The notes below the pieces were generated by a model. It ran no database searches, was not told the origin of the DNA, and worked only from the letters and a program-made list of their open reading frames with translations. A stretch of 39,478 bases of DNA from Candidatus Zhuqueibacterota bacterium (GTDB lineage: Bacteria; BS750m-G25): the NCBI GenBank assembly GCA_016783505.1, contig JADHWK010000019.1:1-39478 (forward strand), written 5' to 3'. Position 1 is the stretch's first letter. The number at the start of each line of letters is the position of its first letter. Below are positions 8,241-18,000 of the stretch, piece by piece. The position numbers and the translations under genes are program-made.

Positions 8241-8255
8241 AGATCTTTCCCTCTT

Positions 8256-10655
8256 TTAACCGATCAATTCCTTGACCACCTTAACCGCCTCCATGGCGTC
8301 CTTGGCGTAGCCGTGGGCGCCGATCTGGCGGGCGAACCTTGGGGTCACTACCGCCCCCCCCACCATTACCCTTGCCGGACATTTCTTCTTTTGAACGAGT
8401 TTTACCACGTTTCCCATTTCCATCATGGTGGTGGTCATCAGCGCCGAAAGGCCGATCAGTTGGGCCCTGCGGGCCATGGCCACCTGGACGATCCTTCCGG
8501 TTTCCACATTCTTCCCCAGGTCAATAACAGGATAACCATAGCTTTCCAAAACGGCAATCACGATGTTCTTCCCAATGTCATGGACATCCCCCTTGACGGT
8601 GGCAAAGACGATCCTTCCCTTAGACCGGCTTTCGACAAAGTCCAGATGCTCCTTTATCAGGGAAAAGGCGAGCTGCATGGCTTCGGCGGATAGGATAACC
8701 TGGGGGAGGAAATATTCTTTGGCATCATAGCGGCGGCCCACTTCATTCAAGGCGGGGATCAGGACCTCCTGGTTAAGAGAGATGGGGCTTTTTCCCCCAT
8801 CCAACGCTTCTTTGACCAGGTTCTCAATGCTGTTTTTGTCCCCGTATAAAATTGCGTCAAACAGCCTCTTGTCAACCGGCTTTTCATTCTTTTCAGCGGG
8901 GACAGATTTTTCTTTAAACTCAAGGTTCCCAAAGCGGCTGATAAAATTAGTGGCCCCCAGGTCCCGACCCAACAGCACGTCAGAACCGGTCAATGTCCCT
9001 TGAATGCGCTCATCGTAGGGATTCAGGATGGGAACATCAAGACCGTGCGAGAGGGCCATCCCCAGAAATTGGACGTTGATGAGACTTCGTTGGGGTAGTC
9101 CGAAGGAGATATTACTGACCCCCAGCACCGTCTTCACCCCCAGCTTCCCCTTGACCAACCGCAGGGCTTTCAGGGTCTCCTGGCCCATCGTCGGGTCTGT
9201 ACTTACGGCTAGGGTAAGGGTATCAATAAAAATATCCTCCTTAGCGATACCTTCTCGCAGGGCCCGTTTCAGAATCCTTCTGGCAATCTTCAACCGCTCC
9301 TGGGCTGTGGCCGGAACCCCCCCCTCGTCCAGGGTCAACCCGATGACCGCGGCCCCGTACTTTTTGGCCAGGGGGAGAATACTCCTCAGACTCTTCTCTT
9401 CACCGGTGACCGAATTAATAAGGGCTTTGCCCTCTATTTCCTTTAACCCCGCTTCCAGGACGGATGGGTTAGATGAATCCAGACTCAAGGGGACGCTAAC
9501 CGCCCGCTGGACGAACTCAACCGCTTTCCCCATCATTTCCACTTCGTCAACCCCGGGGGCGCCCACGTTAATGTCCAGGATTTGGGCCCCCGCCTTGACC
9601 TGCCGCACCGCCTCCTGGCGCAAAAGGTCGGTTTGGCCAGCCGCCAATTCCGCCGCCAGCTTTTTCCGGCCAGTAGGGTTAATCCTTTCTCCGATAATGA
9701 TGGTTGGTTTTCCATCTTGAATAGTTACCGTCCGGTCCCGGCTGGCCAATCGGGTCTGCCGGGGTATTGAACGGAAAACAGGCTTTAATGGTTTGATCCG
9801 CCCGGCGATCCTCCGGATATGCCCGGGGGTGGTACCGCAGCACCCCCCGATGATGTTTACCCCCAACCTGGCAAATTTTTCGGCGTAATCGGCCATATAT
9901 TCTGGACTGGCAGGATAGACAGTTTTCCCCCTTTTGAAAAAGGGAATACCGGCGTTGGGTTCTACACATAGGGGTAAATCAGTTTGCTCGGCCATGACGG
10001 TAAGGACGTTGAGGATCTCCTCCGGTCCGGTGCTGCAGTTGGCACCGATGACATCGGCCCCTAAGGCCTGGTAAACGGTCACCGCCGTGGCCGCGTCGGT
10101 GCCGGTGACCGTATTGAACCCATCGGCGAAGGTCATAAGGGCGATGACTGGCCCGGGAAAGACCTCCCGAACGGCGATCAACGCCGCCCTGGCCTCCCGG
10201 ATGTCGGACATGGTCTCCAGGATAATCAAATCGGGGGCTGCTTCGGTCAGGGCCTGTGCCTGTTCGTAAAAATTCTCCAGGGCTTCGTCAAATGTTAGCC
10301 GGCCCAGGGGTTCCAAAAATTTTCCGCTGGGACCCACCGAACAGGCCACCAGGACCCGATCACCGGCGGCAAGCCGGGCGATTTTGACCGCCTGGAAGTT
10401 GATGTCGTGAACCAGATGACCGAGGTGAAACTCATCCAACTTTATGCGGGAGCCCCCTAAGGTATTGGTGATGATAATATCGGCTCCAGCCTCGACGTAG
10501 TTCTCATGAACGGCCTGAACTATTCCCGGCTTCAACAGATTTAATTCCTCAGGGGCTTTTCCCGGGGCCAAATGCCCCTGCAGCATGGAGCCCATCGCCC
10601 CATCCAGAACCAAAATCTCCCGCCCCAACCGATCTTTAAATTCCTGTCTTCTCAT
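8256..10655 (-). CDS. metH: Cobalamin-dependent methionine synthase, short form
   Basis: Transfers methyl from methyltetrahydrofolate to homocysteine through B12. Numbering from an upstream ATG at 10706: homocysteine domain about 25-310 with the zinc cysteines Cys224 (GANCSTG) and Cys289/Cys290 (GGCCGTTP); pterin-binding domain about 335-600 (IIIGERINPTGRK, ILDINVGAPGVDE); B12 cap about 612-695; B12-binding domain with DVHDIGKN (axial His709). The protein stops there and lacks the C-terminal AdoMet reactivation domain of E. coli MetH (about 1,200 residues). The ATG at 10655 (MRRQEFKDRLGREILVLDG) is preferred because it matches where the family begins; its ribosome site is poor, and starts at 10697 or 10706 remain possible. 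Confidence 0.93.
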   Translation of the reverse strand: MRRQEFKDRLGREILVLDGAMGSMLQGHLAPGKAPEELNLLKPGIVQAVHENYVEAGADIIITNTLGGSRIKLDEFHLGHLVHDINFQAVKIARLAAGDRVLVACSVGPSGKFLEPLGRLTFDEALENFYEQAQALTEAAPDLIILETMSDIREARAALIAVREVFPGPVIALMTFADGFNTVTGTDAATAVTVYQALGADVIGANCSTGPEEILNVLTVMAEQTDLPLCVEPNAGIPFFKRGKTVYPASPEYMADYAEKFARLGVNIIGGCCGTTPGHIRRIAGRIKPLKPVFRSIPRQTRLASRDRTVTIQDGKPTIIIGERINPTGRKKLAAELAAGQTDLLRQEAVRQVKAGAQILDINVGAPGVDEVEMMGKAVEFVQRAVSVPLSLDSSNPSVLEAGLKEIEGKALINSVTGEEKSLRSILPLAKKYGAAVIGLTLDEGGVPATAQERLKIARRILKRALREGIAKEDIFIDTLTLAVSTDPTMGQETLKALRLVKGKLGVKTVLGVSNISFGLPQRSLINVQFLGMALSHGLDVPILNPYDERIQGTLTGSDVLLGRDLGATNFISRFGNLEFKEKSVPAEKNEKPVDKRLFDAILYGDKNSIENLVKEALDGGKSPISLNQEVLIPALNEVGRRYDAKEYFLPQVILSAEAMQLAFSLIKEHLDFVESRSKGRIVFATVKGDVHDIGKNIVIAVLESYGYPVIDLGKNVETGRIVQVAMARRAQLIGLSALMTTTMMEMGNVVKLVQKKKCPARVMVGGAVVTPRFARQIGAHGYAKDAMEAVKVVKELIG

Positions 10656-10742
10656 CCTATCATTTAAAAAAAATCCGCACCCAAAAAGCACGGACATCAA
10701 CCCCAATCATTCATCCCATTATCTGCTTTTAAGCTATAAATA

Positions 10743-10765
10743 AAGGGAGGCTACACTCCCAGGGA
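10743..10765 (-). terminator. Weak intrinsic terminator after the membrane bactofilin
   Basis: On the minus strand GGGAG, a six-base loop, CTCCC, then TTTATTT. It is short but well placed, 40 bp beyond the bactofilin stop. Confidence 0.45.
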
Positions 10766-10803
10766 ATTATTGAGATCAAAAAGCATTTCGTGGCTTTATT
10801 TTC

Positions 10804-11322
10804 TTATGACTGTTCTGGCTTAATTTTATCCTGGATGGGGACACCCTCTTCCATATCCACCGTGCCCTTGAAGTAGCAGTTTTCTGAAATCTTCAGGGAT
10901 GGGCTGGTAATATGGCCCGTATATTTGGCCGTATTCTTAAGCTCCACCCGTTCGTCAGCCCGGATGTTGCCGTCCATCTCCCCCTCAACGACGATGTTCT
11001 TGGCGTGCACCTCTCCCCCCACCTTACCCGTCTCTCCGATAACCAACAGGGCATCCAGGTTGATGTTGCCCTTTATCTCTCCCAGCACCATCAGGTTGTG
11101 TTGACCGACCACATCGCCGTCAACCCTGATCCCCGGCTGCATGACGGTAATACCTTGATTGCCCCCCTTTGTCCCATAAAATCGGTCGAGGGAGGCCCTT
11201 CGGGAACGGGAACTTAACATGGCAATAATTAGCACAACCATGATGCCAATAAGGATCAAAAAAGGGATTGGCTGCCCGAAGATCCCGGATATATCCCTAA
11301 CCAACTGCCCCAAAGTATTCAT
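10804..11322 (-). CDS. Membrane-anchored bactofilin
   Basis: A polymer-forming cytoskeletal protein of the bactofilin family (DUF583), a right-handed beta-helix that assembles nucleotide-free filaments and scaffolds cell-wall enzymes or shape determinants. The helix rungs run from about PGIRVDGDV to FKGTVDME with the repeated G-x-(I/V) pattern (VLGEIKGNI, VIGETGKVGGEV, VEGEMDGNI). Unlike soluble bactofilins, it has an N-terminal transmembrane helix (IPFLILIGIMVVLIIAML) followed by a basic stretch. The start at 11322 (MNTLGQLV) has AGGAGG four bases upstream; an ATG immediately before it is also possible. Sigma-70 promoter at 11367-11395. A soluble paralogue lies at 32021. Confidence 0.92.
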   Translation of the reverse strand: MNTLGQLVRDISGIFGQPIPFLILIGIMVVLIIAMLSSRSRRASLDRFYGTKGGNQGITVMQPGIRVDGDVVGQHNLMVLGEIKGNINLDALLVIGETGKVGGEVHAKNIVVEGEMDGNIRADERVELKNTAKYTGHITSPSLKISENCYFKGTVDMEEGVPIQDKIKPEQS

Positions 11323-11366
11323 CATTCCTCCTATCACACAATCGTTAGCTTTTTAAAAAACGTTAA

Positions 11367-11395
11367 AATATAAGACTTTAAAATTAAATAGTCAA
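11367..11395 (-). promoter_or_regulatory. Sigma-70 promoter of the membrane bactofilin
   Basis: TTGACT (11390-11395), 17 bp, TATATT (11367-11372) on the minus strand. Confidence 0.8.
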
Positions 11396-11507
11396 GTTTT
11401 TTGTTTTTTTATACGAATAATTGATGAGCATTAAAGATCAGGCAAAAAATCTAAGAAACGGTCAGACAACCTAAATTCTCAGAGCCTTCCAAACTTCCAT
11501 TAACCAT

Positions 11508-12131
11508 TTATGAATGATTTTTCTCCTCCTGCTTCCTTTTCCAGGCAACACCCAATAATTTATCAGTTCTTCTTGCCGCAGTAGCCCCCAGAACCCCCAA
11601 TCCCACGCCCACCAGGGCACCGATCAGGACGTCAGATGGATAATGCACCCCCAGATAGACCCTGGAATAGGCCACCAGGACAGCAACCGTCAGCAAAGCC
11701 GGCATCCATTTTCGATAATACAGGGAAAACAGAGAAGCCCCGGCAAAGATGTTGACGGCATGGGAAGAAGGGAAAGAAAAGGAGGCTTTATACACCTTGG
11801 GGACGATCTCCGGGGTCAAGATCCAGTGATTTGAGAGGAAAAGGTGCACCCCCCCTAAGACGTTGCAGGGTCTGACCCGTCCGATCAGAGGTTTCAGCAC
11901 GCTGCTGGAAACGAGATCACAGAATCCCACGATCAGGATGGCGGAGATAGCCGCTAACTTCCCCTTTCTTCCTCCAAAGAAGAACAAAGCCAAAAGGAGC
12001 AAAAGGATGGGAATTTTAAAATAATCGAAATTGGAAAGCACCGGCATTATGCGATCAAAGAGAAAATTCTCCCCCCCCCGATTGACCGCATAAAAAAGCC
12101 AGCTATCTACGCTGTAAAGAAAATCCCACAT
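11508..12131 (-). CDS. PAP2-family membrane phosphatase
   Basis: An integral-membrane acid phosphatase of the PAP2 family, likely acting on undecaprenyl pyrophosphate or another lipid phosphate at the periplasmic face. All three active-site motifs are present: KPLIGRVRP (KX6RP), PSSHAVN (PSGH type) and SRVYLGVHYPSD (SRX5HX3D). Five or six hydrophobic helices surround them. I take ATG 12131 (MWDFLYSVD) as the start; an upstream in-frame TTG at 12152 would add seven residues. Length near 207 is normal. Upstream lies a duplicated 27-bp AT-rich unit. Substrate not predictable. Confidence 0.9.
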   Translation of the reverse strand: MWDFLYSVDSWLFYAVNRGGENFLFDRIMPVLSNFDYFKIPILLLLLALFFFGGRKGKLAAISAILIVGFCDLVSSSVLKPLIGRVRPCNVLGGVHLFLSNHWILTPEIVPKVYKASFSFPSSHAVNIFAGASLFSLYYRKWMPALLTVAVLVAYSRVYLGVHYPSDVLIGALVGVGLGVLGATAARRTDKLLGVAWKRKQEEKNHS

Positions 12132-12181
12132 ATCGAATTGCCTAAATTTCAAAAATTTAAAAAAATGTCCAAACCTAGATA

Positions 12182-12235
12182 ATTTTGGTAATTTTTGAAC
12201 TTATGGCAATTTTGGCAATTTTTGAAATCATGGCA
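12182..12235. repeat. 27-bp tandem duplication
   Basis: Two consecutive 27-bp units with four differences: ATTTTGG(t/c)AATTTTTGAA..., ending ATGGCA. They sit between the lamin-tail gene and the PAP2 gene, with no coding role visible. Confidence 0.75.
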
Positions 12236-12278
12236 ACCCATCCCCTTCTAAGTATCGCCGTGATCTATTGATTATCAA

Positions 12279-14819
12279 TCATAACCGCCGTGCTAAAACG
12301 ACGGGTTTCTTAACCGATTTCACCACCCCCTTTTGAGCGTTTAGAGCCTCCAGAAAGATGATGTAGATTCCCATCCGCAGTTCCCCCCCATTATCGTCCT
12401 GGCCGTCCCAGATAACCCGCCCTTCACTCCCGCTGGGCTGGTTATTCTGAAGGGTTCGCACCAGGCGGCCCCGGACGTCATAGATTTCAATGCTGACACC
12501 GGCGGTAGCAACGGGTAGATGATAACTTAAAATGGTAACATCTTCATAGCCATCACCGTCCGGGGAAAAGGGATTTGGTGAGACCCCGAGGCTGACCCCG
12601 CTGGGAAGAATTTCCACAAAGATAGAGTTTTTCCGACCCGGGGTTCCACCTGACGTGTAGACAGAGGAAGCCCAATTATCAGGATCGTTAGAGCCCAGAT
12701 GAGGGTTGATCCGCTCCAGGGAAATACCGTAATCTCCCCCCCACCCCGAGAGATAGGGGACCGAATCAATCACCCGATCACTGCCATCAAACAGATAAAC
12801 GCAGTCGGCATCGTTGTTCAGGCCGGGAAAGTTCTGAAGGACAAACAGGGGACAATTCAGCAACCCAAAAAAGTCCCGTATGGAAGAATCTCTGGCGATC
12901 ACAAAATAGGCCCCTGGATCCAGATAAAAAGGCATTTGGGTAATTGGTATTCGATCTGAGGAGTCATCATCCGAAACCTGCCAGTCTTGAATGGAAATTT
13001 CCCCTTCATCTCGGACATAACATTCTATCCACTCCGTTTGACCCGACAAGGGCTGGTACATGATTTCATTGATGACTACGGTTCGCTCTTCAAATTGGAC
13101 ATTCAAAACAGCGCTCAAAAGATTGTTAGTGGTATCTTCGTCGGTAAAAGAGATCCTAACCCAGAATTCGTGTCGGCCAGACGTTATCTCATTTAACGAT
13201 TCAAAAACCGCTATCGAATCACCATTAGCTAAAAATTGAATGAGGTGGGTAGACAACTTCTCACCAGGAACTAATGCCGAATCGTAGTTAACATCCTCGT
13301 AAAAGTCAACATCGAAGTTGGCGATCCCTTGAGTGCCAACATTCTTTACGATCACCCCAATTTCAACACCTTGACCGGGGCTGGGATGGGCGGGGGTGAA
13401 CCAAATATTAGCCACCGCTATATCAAAGTCCTTGGGGGAAACGGTATTTTTCCGACCAGGGGTTCCACCTGAACTGTCTACCGAGGAAGACCAATTTAAG
13501 GAATCATTAGAATCGGACCCTGAGTTGATTCTTTCCAAAGAGACGCCGGTGCCACCACCCCAGTTTCGTTGATAAGATACAACATCAATCATATTGCCTA
13601 TTTCATCAAAAAGATATATTTGATCGTCGGTATTGTTCAAAATGGGAAAATTGTGGGGGATGAACAGGGGGCAGCTCAGTTCCCCAAAACGGTCAAGGAT
13701 GGTAGAATCTGCCGCAACCACAAAGTATTGCTGGTATTCAAATGGATATGATGAATCAGAAAGAACCACTCTTCTGCTGGTATCAGCATCAGAAAACCCC
13801 CATGCCTGAATATCAATCCCATCTTCGGCTAATACAAAAAATTCCACCCATTCGGCTCCGTCAGGAAGTGGGCTATACATGATTTCATTAATGATCACTG
13901 CTTTCTCAGGATAGCCCACTATTAGAGCGGTTCCCAAAAGGTTATTGGTGGTGTCATCATCTACTAAATTGACCCGGGCCCAAAATTCGTGTCGTCCCGG
14001 GGTTATTCCTTCCACCACGGCAGAAACTGTGGTAGAATCCCCACTTGTCAACAAAGAGATCGTCTCTGTGGACAGCCTTTCCGAGAATTCCAAAACCGAA
14101 TCCCTGTCCAGGTCTTCAAATAATTCTACTCCAAATTCTGTCGCATCCCTCATCCCGCAATTTTTGATTATGGCGATGAACTCGACATTTTCGCCGGGGC
14201 CGGGTTCGGTTGGCAAGAAAAAAATTCGGTTCACTTCAAGGTCAAATTCCTTGGGGCTGACGCTGTTCTTGAACCCCGGCGTTCCGTTCAGAACCAGGCT
14301 ATTGGCCCAATTTTCCTGGGAATTTTCAGCTTCCAAAATTATTTTTTCGTCGGAATGGCCGGGGGTATTGTCAAGGGAATATGTATAGATGGAAATGGTA
14401 TCGCCAGTCTCGTTCATAAGATAAATCGTCTCAGCAGTAGAATTGCTGAGTCCACCACTGCCGAGAGAATTATTATCAATCTGAAGCTTCAGCGCCCCAT
14501 CAGGAATCAGCGAGTCATAATAGGTGGAATTATCCGAATAACTTCCATCCAGAATAATTCCAAACTGTCTCGGGGCCAGGATTAACCCCTCCCCAAATTC
14601 GATAAGCGTATCCAGTCCCAAACCGTCGCTAACCTGCCAACCGGCCAGGTCCACGGAATCACTGTCACTGGTATTATAAATTTCGATGAACTCATCGTGA
14701 TATTCACTGCCAATCGGGTCAAACATAATTTCGCTGAGTGTGATTGAATTAGCGTCAGCTTTAACCGGACAAAAAAATAAGAAGGGGGCGAAAAATCCCA
14801 TGACTTTATATAATTTCAT
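12279..14819 (-). CDS. Secreted protein with three lamin-tail domains, CARDB-like linkers and a FlgD-like end
   Basis: A large exported protein of about 846 residues. After a signal peptide (MKLYKVMGFFAPFLFFCPV) it alternates lamin-tail (LTD) modules, each opening ITLSEIMFDP, VIINEIMYSP or VVINEIMYQP and closing with SGGTPGRKN or GTPGFKN, with two CARDB-like Ig modules (FDLEVNRIFFLPTEPGPGE, FDIAVANIWFTPAHPSPGQ; each ends GRHEFWVRI/ARV). The C-terminus (SPNPFSPDGDGYEDV...YDVRGRLVRTL) is a FlgD/gliding-motility-type Ig domain used by T9SS or related export. The ATG at 14819 is preferred since it begins the signal peptide; an upstream ATG at 14861 would add 14 residues. The promoter is at 14962-14990. 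Likely an adhesive or matrix protein; the internal duplication suggests repeat expansion. Confidence 0.88.
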   Translation of the reverse strand: MKLYKVMGFFAPFLFFCPVKADANSITLSEIMFDPIGSEYHDEFIEIYNTSDSDSVDLAGWQVSDGLGLDTLIEFGEGLILAPRQFGIILDGSYSDNSTYYDSLIPDGALKLQIDNNSLGSGGLSNSTAETIYLMNETGDTISIYTYSLDNTPGHSDEKIILEAENSQENWANSLVLNGTPGFKNSVSPKEFDLEVNRIFFLPTEPGPGENVEFIAIIKNCGMRDATEFGVELFEDLDRDSVLEFSERLSTETISLLTSGDSTTVSAVVEGITPGRHEFWARVNLVDDDTTNNLLGTALIVGYPEKAVIINEIMYSPLPDGAEWVEFFVLAEDGIDIQAWGFSDADTSRRVVLSDSSYPFEYQQYFVVAADSTILDRFGELSCPLFIPHNFPILNNTDDQIYLFDEIGNMIDVVSYQRNWGGGTGVSLERINSGSDSNDSLNWSSSVDSSGGTPGRKNTVSPKDFDIAVANIWFTPAHPSPGQGVEIGVIVKNVGTQGIANFDVDFYEDVNYDSALVPGEKLSTHLIQFLANGDSIAVFESLNEITSGRHEFWVRISFTDEDTTNNLLSAVLNVQFEERTVVINEIMYQPLSGQTEWIECYVRDEGEISIQDWQVSDDDSSDRIPITQMPFYLDPGAYFVIARDSSIRDFFGLLNCPLFVLQNFPGLNNDADCVYLFDGSDRVIDSVPYLSGWGGDYGISLERINPHLGSNDPDNWASSVYTSGGTPGRKNSIFVEILPSGVSLGVSPNPFSPDGDGYEDVTILSYHLPVATAGVSIEIYDVRGRLVRTLQNNQPSGSEGRVIWDGQDDNGGELRMGIYIIFLEALNAQKGVVKSVKKPVVLARRL

Positions 14820-14961
14820 TCTTGTGTTAATTTTTATACAAGAGGACTCGGATGCTGACAATTTACCACCAAAACAAGATCTAACAATATATTATTATTC
14901 CTTTTAAAGATAATTTAAACCATAATCCAATTTGGGCTCATTAATATTCAAATTTTTGTTT

Positions 14962-14990
14962 AATATAATGTTTCTTACTCAATTTGTCAA
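14962..14990 (-). promoter_or_regulatory. Sigma-70 promoter of the lamin-tail protein
   Basis: TTGACA (14985-14990), 17 bp, TATATT (14962-14967), immediately after the terminator of the preceding gene. Confidence 0.8.
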
Positions 14991-14993
14991 TAA

Positions 14994-15028
14994 TAAAAAA
15001 ACCAATCGGTAAGGATTGGCTTTTTTTG
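14994..15028 (-). terminator. Terminator of the LVIVD propeller gene
   Basis: CCAATC (15002-15007), a six-base loop, GATTGG (15014-15019), flanked by runs of A and T, so it can work in both directions. A near-copy lies at 20174-20207 after another T9SS gene. Confidence 0.8.
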
Positions 15029-15047
15029 AATCTTATTCTTGTATTTG

Positions 15048-18000
15048 CTATTTCAACAAAATCAACTTTCGTGTCTGCGAAAATTCACCGGCTTGAAGGC
15101 GGTAAAAATAAATACCGCTGGCTATACTTGTTGCATCCCATTGAACTTGATGGTATCCAGCTTCTTGAGTTTGGTCAACAAGGGTTGCTACTTCTTGACC
15201 CAAAAGATTATGAATCCTTAAGGTTACTTCTGAAGATTTTGGAAGGGCATATTTAAAAGTTGTTATTGGATTAAATGGATTGGGATAATTTTGACTCAAC
15301 GAATATTCGCTTGGAATATTTGAAAAATTGTCACTAATTCCTAAAAGCCCTAACGTTGCCGTGGCAACATCTTCGATCACGGACTCTTCATTCCAGCGAA
15401 GCCTCTGAAGGGTTACAGTTGTCTCATTCTCGTTGAAGTTCTCATTCACTGTAAAATGTAATGTGGTAAAAATCCCTTCCTGACCATCGGGAAGCGATCC
15501 AGCTCCGGCAACTTTTATTTCCCCTGAATCTACATCTGTCTCAATGGTAAAACCATCAACTAATTCTGACCAGACCAAACTATCAAAAGTCAAATGCTCT
15601 GGATTGAAGGTTATCAAACCTTCAAAGGCAAGGATATTGTCTCCATTGCTCAAATATAGTGGCACTTGAACAAGTTGCCCGGGTTGAATTTCGCCATCCT
15701 CCATGCTAATATCACCGGAAGCATGCAACAATCCGAGGGTGGTATCGTAAGGAAGGATATCAATAAGCCCAACGAAATATTGAAGAATCAATGAAGCATC
15801 TAAGGCAGAAACGGTAGTGTCCAAACTGACATTGGCATTTAGTAATTGTTGATTATTGAGGTCTATGTAATCCACAAGATATTTTAAAATAAGCGATGCA
15901 TCATAAGGGGTCACCTCACCATTCAAGCTAACATCACCATAATTTGGGATAAATTGAACATTGACGCCACCAGACGTAATATCTATTGGCAAATCACTTT
16001 CATCAAACAATGCTGAAATAAGTGTAATGGGAATAAAGCCAGAAGCTGTATCCGGAACTGCGAATTTCAATCGGAAGAGAACACCTTCACCGCTTATGTC
16101 CTCAGCTCCTGCAGAGGCTGTTATGAGCAAACTATCTGTTTCATTAACTTGGTAGGCCCATCCTGCAGCTCCAATTAAACTACCGGTTGTATCCACTTCT
16201 ATGAAATCCAATAGACCCAAATAATCTCCAAAAATGATTCCAGCGGAACTAAAGGAAGAGTCAATAGGAAACTGGACATTGACAGGTACAAGCACAGAAT
16301 CACTTGGCATAGCATTAATTATTGGAATAGTAAGGTAGATCTCACTAATTAGTAGATCATTCTGTATAATATACATACCATCCTCCCCATCGGCCACATA
16401 GGCGTAACTGCCGCTGACGGCAACGCCAAAAGCTTCGCCACCCGTATCAAAGAAGCCCACTTCCTGCGGGGAGGAAGGGGTGGAGACGTCAATGATGCGT
16501 AAACCATCCAAATAATCGGCCACATAGGCGTAACTGCCGCTGACGGCAACGCCATAAGCTAAGCTGCCCGTATCAAAGAAGCCCACTTCCTGCGGAGAGG
16601 AAGGGGTGGAAACGTCAATGATGCGTAAACCATCCCAGTAATCGGCCACATAAGCGTAACTGCCGCTGACGGCAACGCCACGAGCATAGCTGCCCGTATC
16701 AAAGAAGCCCACTTCTTGCGGGGAGGAAGGGGTGGAGACGTCAATGATGCGTAAACCAGCATCCCAATCGGCCACATAGGCGTAACTGCCGCTGACGGCA
16801 ACGCCCAAAGCACTGCCACCCGTATCAAAGAAGCCCACTTCCTGCGGAGAGGAAGGGGTGGAGACGTCAATGATGCGTAAACCATCCTCCTCATCGGCCA
16901 CATAGGCGTAACTGCCGCTGACGGCAACGCCTACAGCATCGCCACCCGTATCAAAGAAGCCCACTTCTTGCGGGGAGGAAAGGGTGGAGACGTCAATGAT
17001 GCGTAAACCATCCGAATGATCGGCCACATAGGCGTAACTGCCGCTGACGGCAACGCCACGAGCAAAGCTGCCCGTATCAAAGAAGCCCACTTCCTGCGGG
17101 GAGGAAGGGGTGGAGACGTCAATGATGCGTAAACCATCCCGGTGATCGGCCACATAGGCGTAACTGCCGCTGACGGCAACGCCTAAAGCATAGACACCCG
17201 TATCAAAGAAGCCCACTTCCTGCGGGGAGGAGGGGGTGGAGACGTCAATGATGCGTAAACCATCCAAATGATCGGCCACATAGGCGTAACTGCCGCTGAC
17301 GGCAACGCCACGAGCACTGCTGCCCGTATCAAAGAAGCCCACTTCCTGCGGGGAGGAGGGGGTGGAGACGTCAATGATGCGTAAACCATCACTCCTATCG
17401 GCCACATAGGCGTAACTGCCGCTGACGGCAACGCCACAAGCCTGGCCAGCCGTATCAAAGAAGCCCACTTCCTGCGGGGAGGAAGGGGTGGAGACGTCAA
17501 TGATGCGTAAACCATCCAAATAATCGGCCACATAGGCGTAACTGCCGCTGACGGCAACGCCATAAGCCTGGCCACCCGTATCAAAGAAGCCCACTTCCTG
17601 CGGGGAGGAGGGGGTGGAAACGTCAATGATGCGTAAACCATCCCAGTCATCGGCCACATAGGCGTAACTGCCGCTGACGGCAACGCCATAAGCCATGCTG
17701 CCCGTATCAAAGAAGCCCACTTCCTGCGGGGAGGAAGGGGTGGAGACGTCAATGATGCGTAAACCATCCCAGTAATCGGCCACATAGGCGTAACTGCCGC
17801 TGACGGCAACGCCATAAGCTTCGCCACCCGTATCAAAGAAGCCCACTTCTTGCGGAGAGGAAGGGGTGGAGACGTCAATGATGCGTAAACCATCCCAGTA
17901 ATCGGCCACATAGGCGTAACTGCCGCTGACGGCAACGCCATAAACTATTGACGGCGTTACTATCTTTCCTAATTCAACGGGATTTGCCGGATCTGATATA

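Noticed and set aside
10656-10803. Riboswitch (cobalamin or SAM/SAH) before metH
   Set aside because: The gap is only about 100-150 bases and I cannot find the conserved cores. A CCGTGC/GTGCGG hairpin with a T-run at 10667-10692 exists but overlaps possible coding sequence.
16349-17941. Long open frames (68-252 residues, rich in PSAAVTPMWP) in another frame of the LVIVD repeats
   Set aside because: The repeat length, 126 bp, is a multiple of three, so a frame open in one unit is open in all. These are shadows of the propeller gene.
16377-17945. CRISPR array or diversity-generating retroelement target
   Set aside because: The repeats are in-frame coding units of 126 bp with no spacers of CRISPR kind. 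Variable codons are not biased to adenine positions, and no reverse transcriptase or template repeat is present in the window.
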